Assembly: GCA_964035545.1 (NCBI GenBank)
Contig: OZ037768.1
Location: 917,501-977,500 of the forward strand
Origin: Bugula neritina
Lineage: Eukaryota; Bryozoa; Gymnolaemata; Cheilostomatida; Bugulidae
Direction of reading: 5' to 3'
Length of the DNA: 60,000 nt
A program made the position numbers and the translations under genes. Position 1 is the first letter of the stretch; each line of letters begins with the position of its first letter. The notes under the pieces are model-generated. The model was not told the DNA's origin. It saw nothing but the letters and a program-made list of their open reading frames with translations, and did not search any database. Shown piece after piece: positions 58,601 through 60,000 of the stretch.

Positions 58601-59540
58601 CAAATCGAAGAAGATTCTCCCCAACTTGGAGGATATGCTTCAGGGCCAGGATGCTGGTCGGAAACCTACGGCCTTCCAGGTACGTGTCTAAATTACTGCA
58701 GGTAAAACTATGAGTGTACTGCAGGTAAAACTATGAGTGTGCTGCAGGTAAAACTATGAGTGTACTGCAGGTAAAACTATGAGTGTACTGCAGGTAAAAC
58801 TATGAGTGTACTGCAGGTAAAATTATGAGTGTACTGCAGGTAAAACTATGAGTGTACTGCAGGTAAAACTATGAGTGTGCTACAGGTAAAACTATGAGTG
58901 TACTGCAGGTAAAACTATGAGTGTACTGCAGGTAAAACTATGAGTGTATTGCAGGTAAAACTATGAGTGTACTGCAGGTAAAACTATGAGTGTACTGCAG
59001 GTATTTGTTAGTCCACTATGCATCAATGTGCAATGTTTGCTAGTCATGAGTTTCATTTGCTTTTACTATATCTGTTGAGTTGGATACATGATGTAGACTT
59101 CAGTTTATCTTGCTATCTTTTACTATTAGTTGACTAAAAATTAGGCGCAGAGCTTGTCATCTGTGAATACAAGACATATTTTATACGCTCTGGGCTTTTT
59201 TCAAGTTTTAGGTACATTATTCTAAATCATTGTCAAGACTCACATCATATGAGGTTTTATTTGACATTCACTTTAGTCAATTCTGATACATTCTTTAGAA
59301 ACACAAGTTTTATTTTCTAGAAATTTCGTGCCTTGGTACGGATCAGATTTTTGATATCACTGCGAGACAAGATGGCCACTTTCTCCCGCATCATATTACC
59401 CATAATCCTTATCCTGATCAGCGGGTTCACTCTCAAGTTCTCCGACATACAGTACAATCCCCCGCAGTCCACCATCAACCTCAACATCCTCAACACTTTC
59501 GACAACTTCGCCGGCCGATTTGCCTTTATTGATAAAACAT
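45934..59540 (+). CDS. ABCA5: ABC transporter, subfamily A, ABCA5-like, 5' 17 coding exons (runs off window)
   Basis: Full-size lipid-type ABC transporter of endomembranes, first 949 codons. Exons: 45934-46026, 46387-46569, 47136-47337, 47619-47716, 47939-48153, 49196-49385, 53786-53959, 54235-54382, 54813-55049, 55623-55756, 56065-56217, 56496-56615, 56939-57168, 57760-57902, 58152-58289, 58510-58679, 59321-59540; phases agree throughout. A first hydrophobic segment ([16 protein letters not shown]) is followed by a large luminal loop, then a membrane block with [20 protein letters not shown], a classic ABCA hallmark. The first nucleotide-binding domain has Walker [10 protein letters not shown] (529-537), signature LSGGQKRK (630), Walker [14 protein letters not shown] (650) and the switch histidine [10 protein letters not shown] (H686). 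[13 protein letters not shown] and the following [15 protein letters not shown] resemble ABCA5 most closely among human members. The last exon opens the second half ([20 protein letters not shown]). The assignment to ABCA is certain and to ABCA5 likely. Confidence 0.93.
46590..47062. repeat. Minisatellite, 21-bp unit, about 22 copies
   Basis: Core tatacattgtctacactgta with variants alternating in a higher-order pattern of about 126 nt. It begins about 20 nt after the donor of ABCA5-like exon 2. Confidence 0.95.
47717..47938. repeat. Tandem array forming a complete intron
   Basis: The whole 222-nt intron between ABCA5-like exons 4 and 5 is made of tgtgctatacacacag units. The real acceptor (gctatacatacag) is the last unit of the array. 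Confidence 0.92.
48345..48800. repeat. Minisatellite, 48-bp unit, nine copies
   Basis: Core cagtatgtcacaatgtaacg, nearly perfect, in the ABCA5-like intron 48154-49195. Confidence 0.97.
50101..52180 (-). CDS. Unrecognised protein gene nested in an ABCA5-like intron
   Basis: Minus-strand gene inside the transporter intron 49386-53785. Two exons are well supported: 52180-51889 (donor ACACAG|gtgaaa) and 51302-50101 (acceptor gttttcag), joining in phase 1 to 497 residues. The large exon has an uninterrupted 400-codon frame with no tandem repeats and balanced composition, so it is very likely coding. The protein is hydrophilic, rich in Ser, Lys and Thr, with no signal peptide or membrane segment; visible stretches are [40 protein letters not shown] and [15 protein letters not shown] near the end. 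I recognise no family. A further upstream exon at 52985-52918 keeps phase and reads [12 protein letters not shown] into MLATGAPGG, so the ATG at 52180 may be internal. Confidence 0.75.
51740..51865. repeat. Short array of acaggtctacatatctac units
   Basis: About seven degenerate copies in the only confirmed intron of the nested minus-strand gene, roughly 25 nt from its donor. Confidence 0.85.
52538..52615. repeat. (TA)n microsatellite
   Basis: Dinucleotide run with a few gtatgta interruptions at the right side, in the ABCA5-like intron. Confidence 0.95.
52918..52985 (-). CDS. Possible additional upstream exon of the nested gene
   Basis: 68 nt with an acceptor-like ggtactag and a good donor (GAG|gtaaga). 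The frame is open and enters the next exon in phase 0, reading [12 protein letters not shown] then [10 protein letters not shown]. It may instead be a noncoding first exon. I could not find a convincing exon further upstream. Confidence 0.4.
53360..53742. repeat. Minisatellite, 37-bp unit, ten copies
   Basis: Core ggtcacatgatgtagtacaa with tatatacctaca; it ends about 45 nt before the acceptor of ABCA5-like exon 7. Confidence 0.95.
53968..54100. repeat. Minisatellite, 21-bp unit, about six copies
   Basis: Core agatctcattgctagctgtg, starting about 10 nt after the donor of ABCA5-like exon 7 at 53960. Confidence 0.93.
55053..55265. repeat. Minisatellite, about 20-bp unit, ten copies
   Basis: Core ctggtcacatctgtatgctg. 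It begins within the donor hexamer itself (gtgagctggtcac) of ABCA5-like exon 9. Confidence 0.93.
57169..57548. repeat. Minisatellite, 31-bp unit, about 12 copies, carrying a splice donor
   Basis: Unit core gtatgtctagacagtaacta followed by tgacatcatga. The first copy starts exactly at the donor of ABCA5-like exon 13, so each copy repeats gtatgt. Confidence 0.97.
58695..59003. repeat. Minisatellite, 23-bp unit, about 13 copies, carrying composite splice sites
   Basis: Core ctgcaggtaaaactatgagt. Each unit contains tgcag|gtaaaa, which fits both acceptor and donor consensus. It starts 16 nt after the real donor of ABCA5-like exon 16. Confidence 0.97.
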
Positions 59541-60000
59541 GTGAGTTTAATATTCTCAAAGTCATGATATGATATGGTATGGTATGGTATGGTATGACAT
59601 GACATGACATGATATGATGGACAATTCTTTCTTGTCTTCATAAACTGATGAATATAGATTAGTGTCTTGGATACTGTTCCAACACTAGAGAGGGTGGAGT
59701 ATACTTTTCCAGCTAGTTGTTAAGTCAAGCATTGTTCAGAATATACCCCAGCCTCTTTTCTATTAGAAAAGATAGTAAAACTACACATTAGACTAACAAC
59801 AAATCAGTAAAGCGTTCAGTATCATTCCAACTTCAGCATATTATGATTGGATTAGAACAATAGAAGTTGTGTTCCTATCAAAAAGTTTCACGAGATTTAA
59901 ACCTTGGGTTAGAGTTGAGGAAATCACATTTAATAAGGTTACTGGAAGCTTTAGATGTTTAAATATTCTATTGAAGCTAAGTTCAATAACAATGCCATAG
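59541..60000 (+). other. Intron of the ABCA5-like gene, runs off the window
   Basis: Begins with donor gtgagt after the last visible exon. It contains a short run of ggtat and gacat pentamers at 59568-59618 and no exon that I can see. Confidence 0.7.

Overview
This is animal (metazoan) nuclear DNA. Every recognised gene is broken into many short exons with GT-AG introns, the proteins are animal-type (an L-type calcium channel, Bicaudal-D, the splicing kinase PRP4, an ACBP-crotonase fusion, an ABCA transporter), and the DNA between exons is AT-rich and full of minisatellites. The channel is close to vertebrate and invertebrate Cav1 proteins, so a eumetazoan is likely. I cannot fix the phylum from the sequence. 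All exon borders given here were read by hand; they keep frame and phase across every junction listed.

Layout. (1) 1-19115, plus strand: the 3' part of a Cav1-type channel gene, from segment S4 of domain III to the stop; the 5' part lies upstream of the window. Two exons of domain IV (S2 and S4) exist as tandem alternative copies. (2) 21672-29061, minus: complete Bicaudal-D coding sequence, 12 exons, convergent with the channel gene. (3) 32182-37862, minus: complete PRPF4B (PRP4 kinase), 12 exons. (4) 39681-45161, plus: complete ECI2 (ACBP plus enoyl-CoA isomerase), 10 exons, head-to-head with PRPF4B across 1.8 kb. (5) 45934 to beyond 59540, plus: the 5' 17 coding exons of an ABCA5-like transporter, covering the first membrane half, the first nucleotide-binding domain and the start of the second half. 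(6) 50101-52180 (perhaps to 52985), minus: an unrecognised 497-residue protein gene nested in a 4.4-kb intron of the transporter gene.

The genes are functionally unrelated housekeeping or excitability genes and do not form a pathway. PRPF4B and ECI2 are also neighbours on human chromosome 6p25, so this pair looks like old conserved microsynteny.

The most unusual feature is the repeat landscape. About forty tandem arrays (units 14-49 bp) sit in the introns, and many start at, end at, or contain a copy of an exon-intron border, so a splice donor or acceptor has been amplified many times in tandem. The second highlight is the channel gene's duplicated S4 exon, whose voltage sensor reads like that of a sodium channel.
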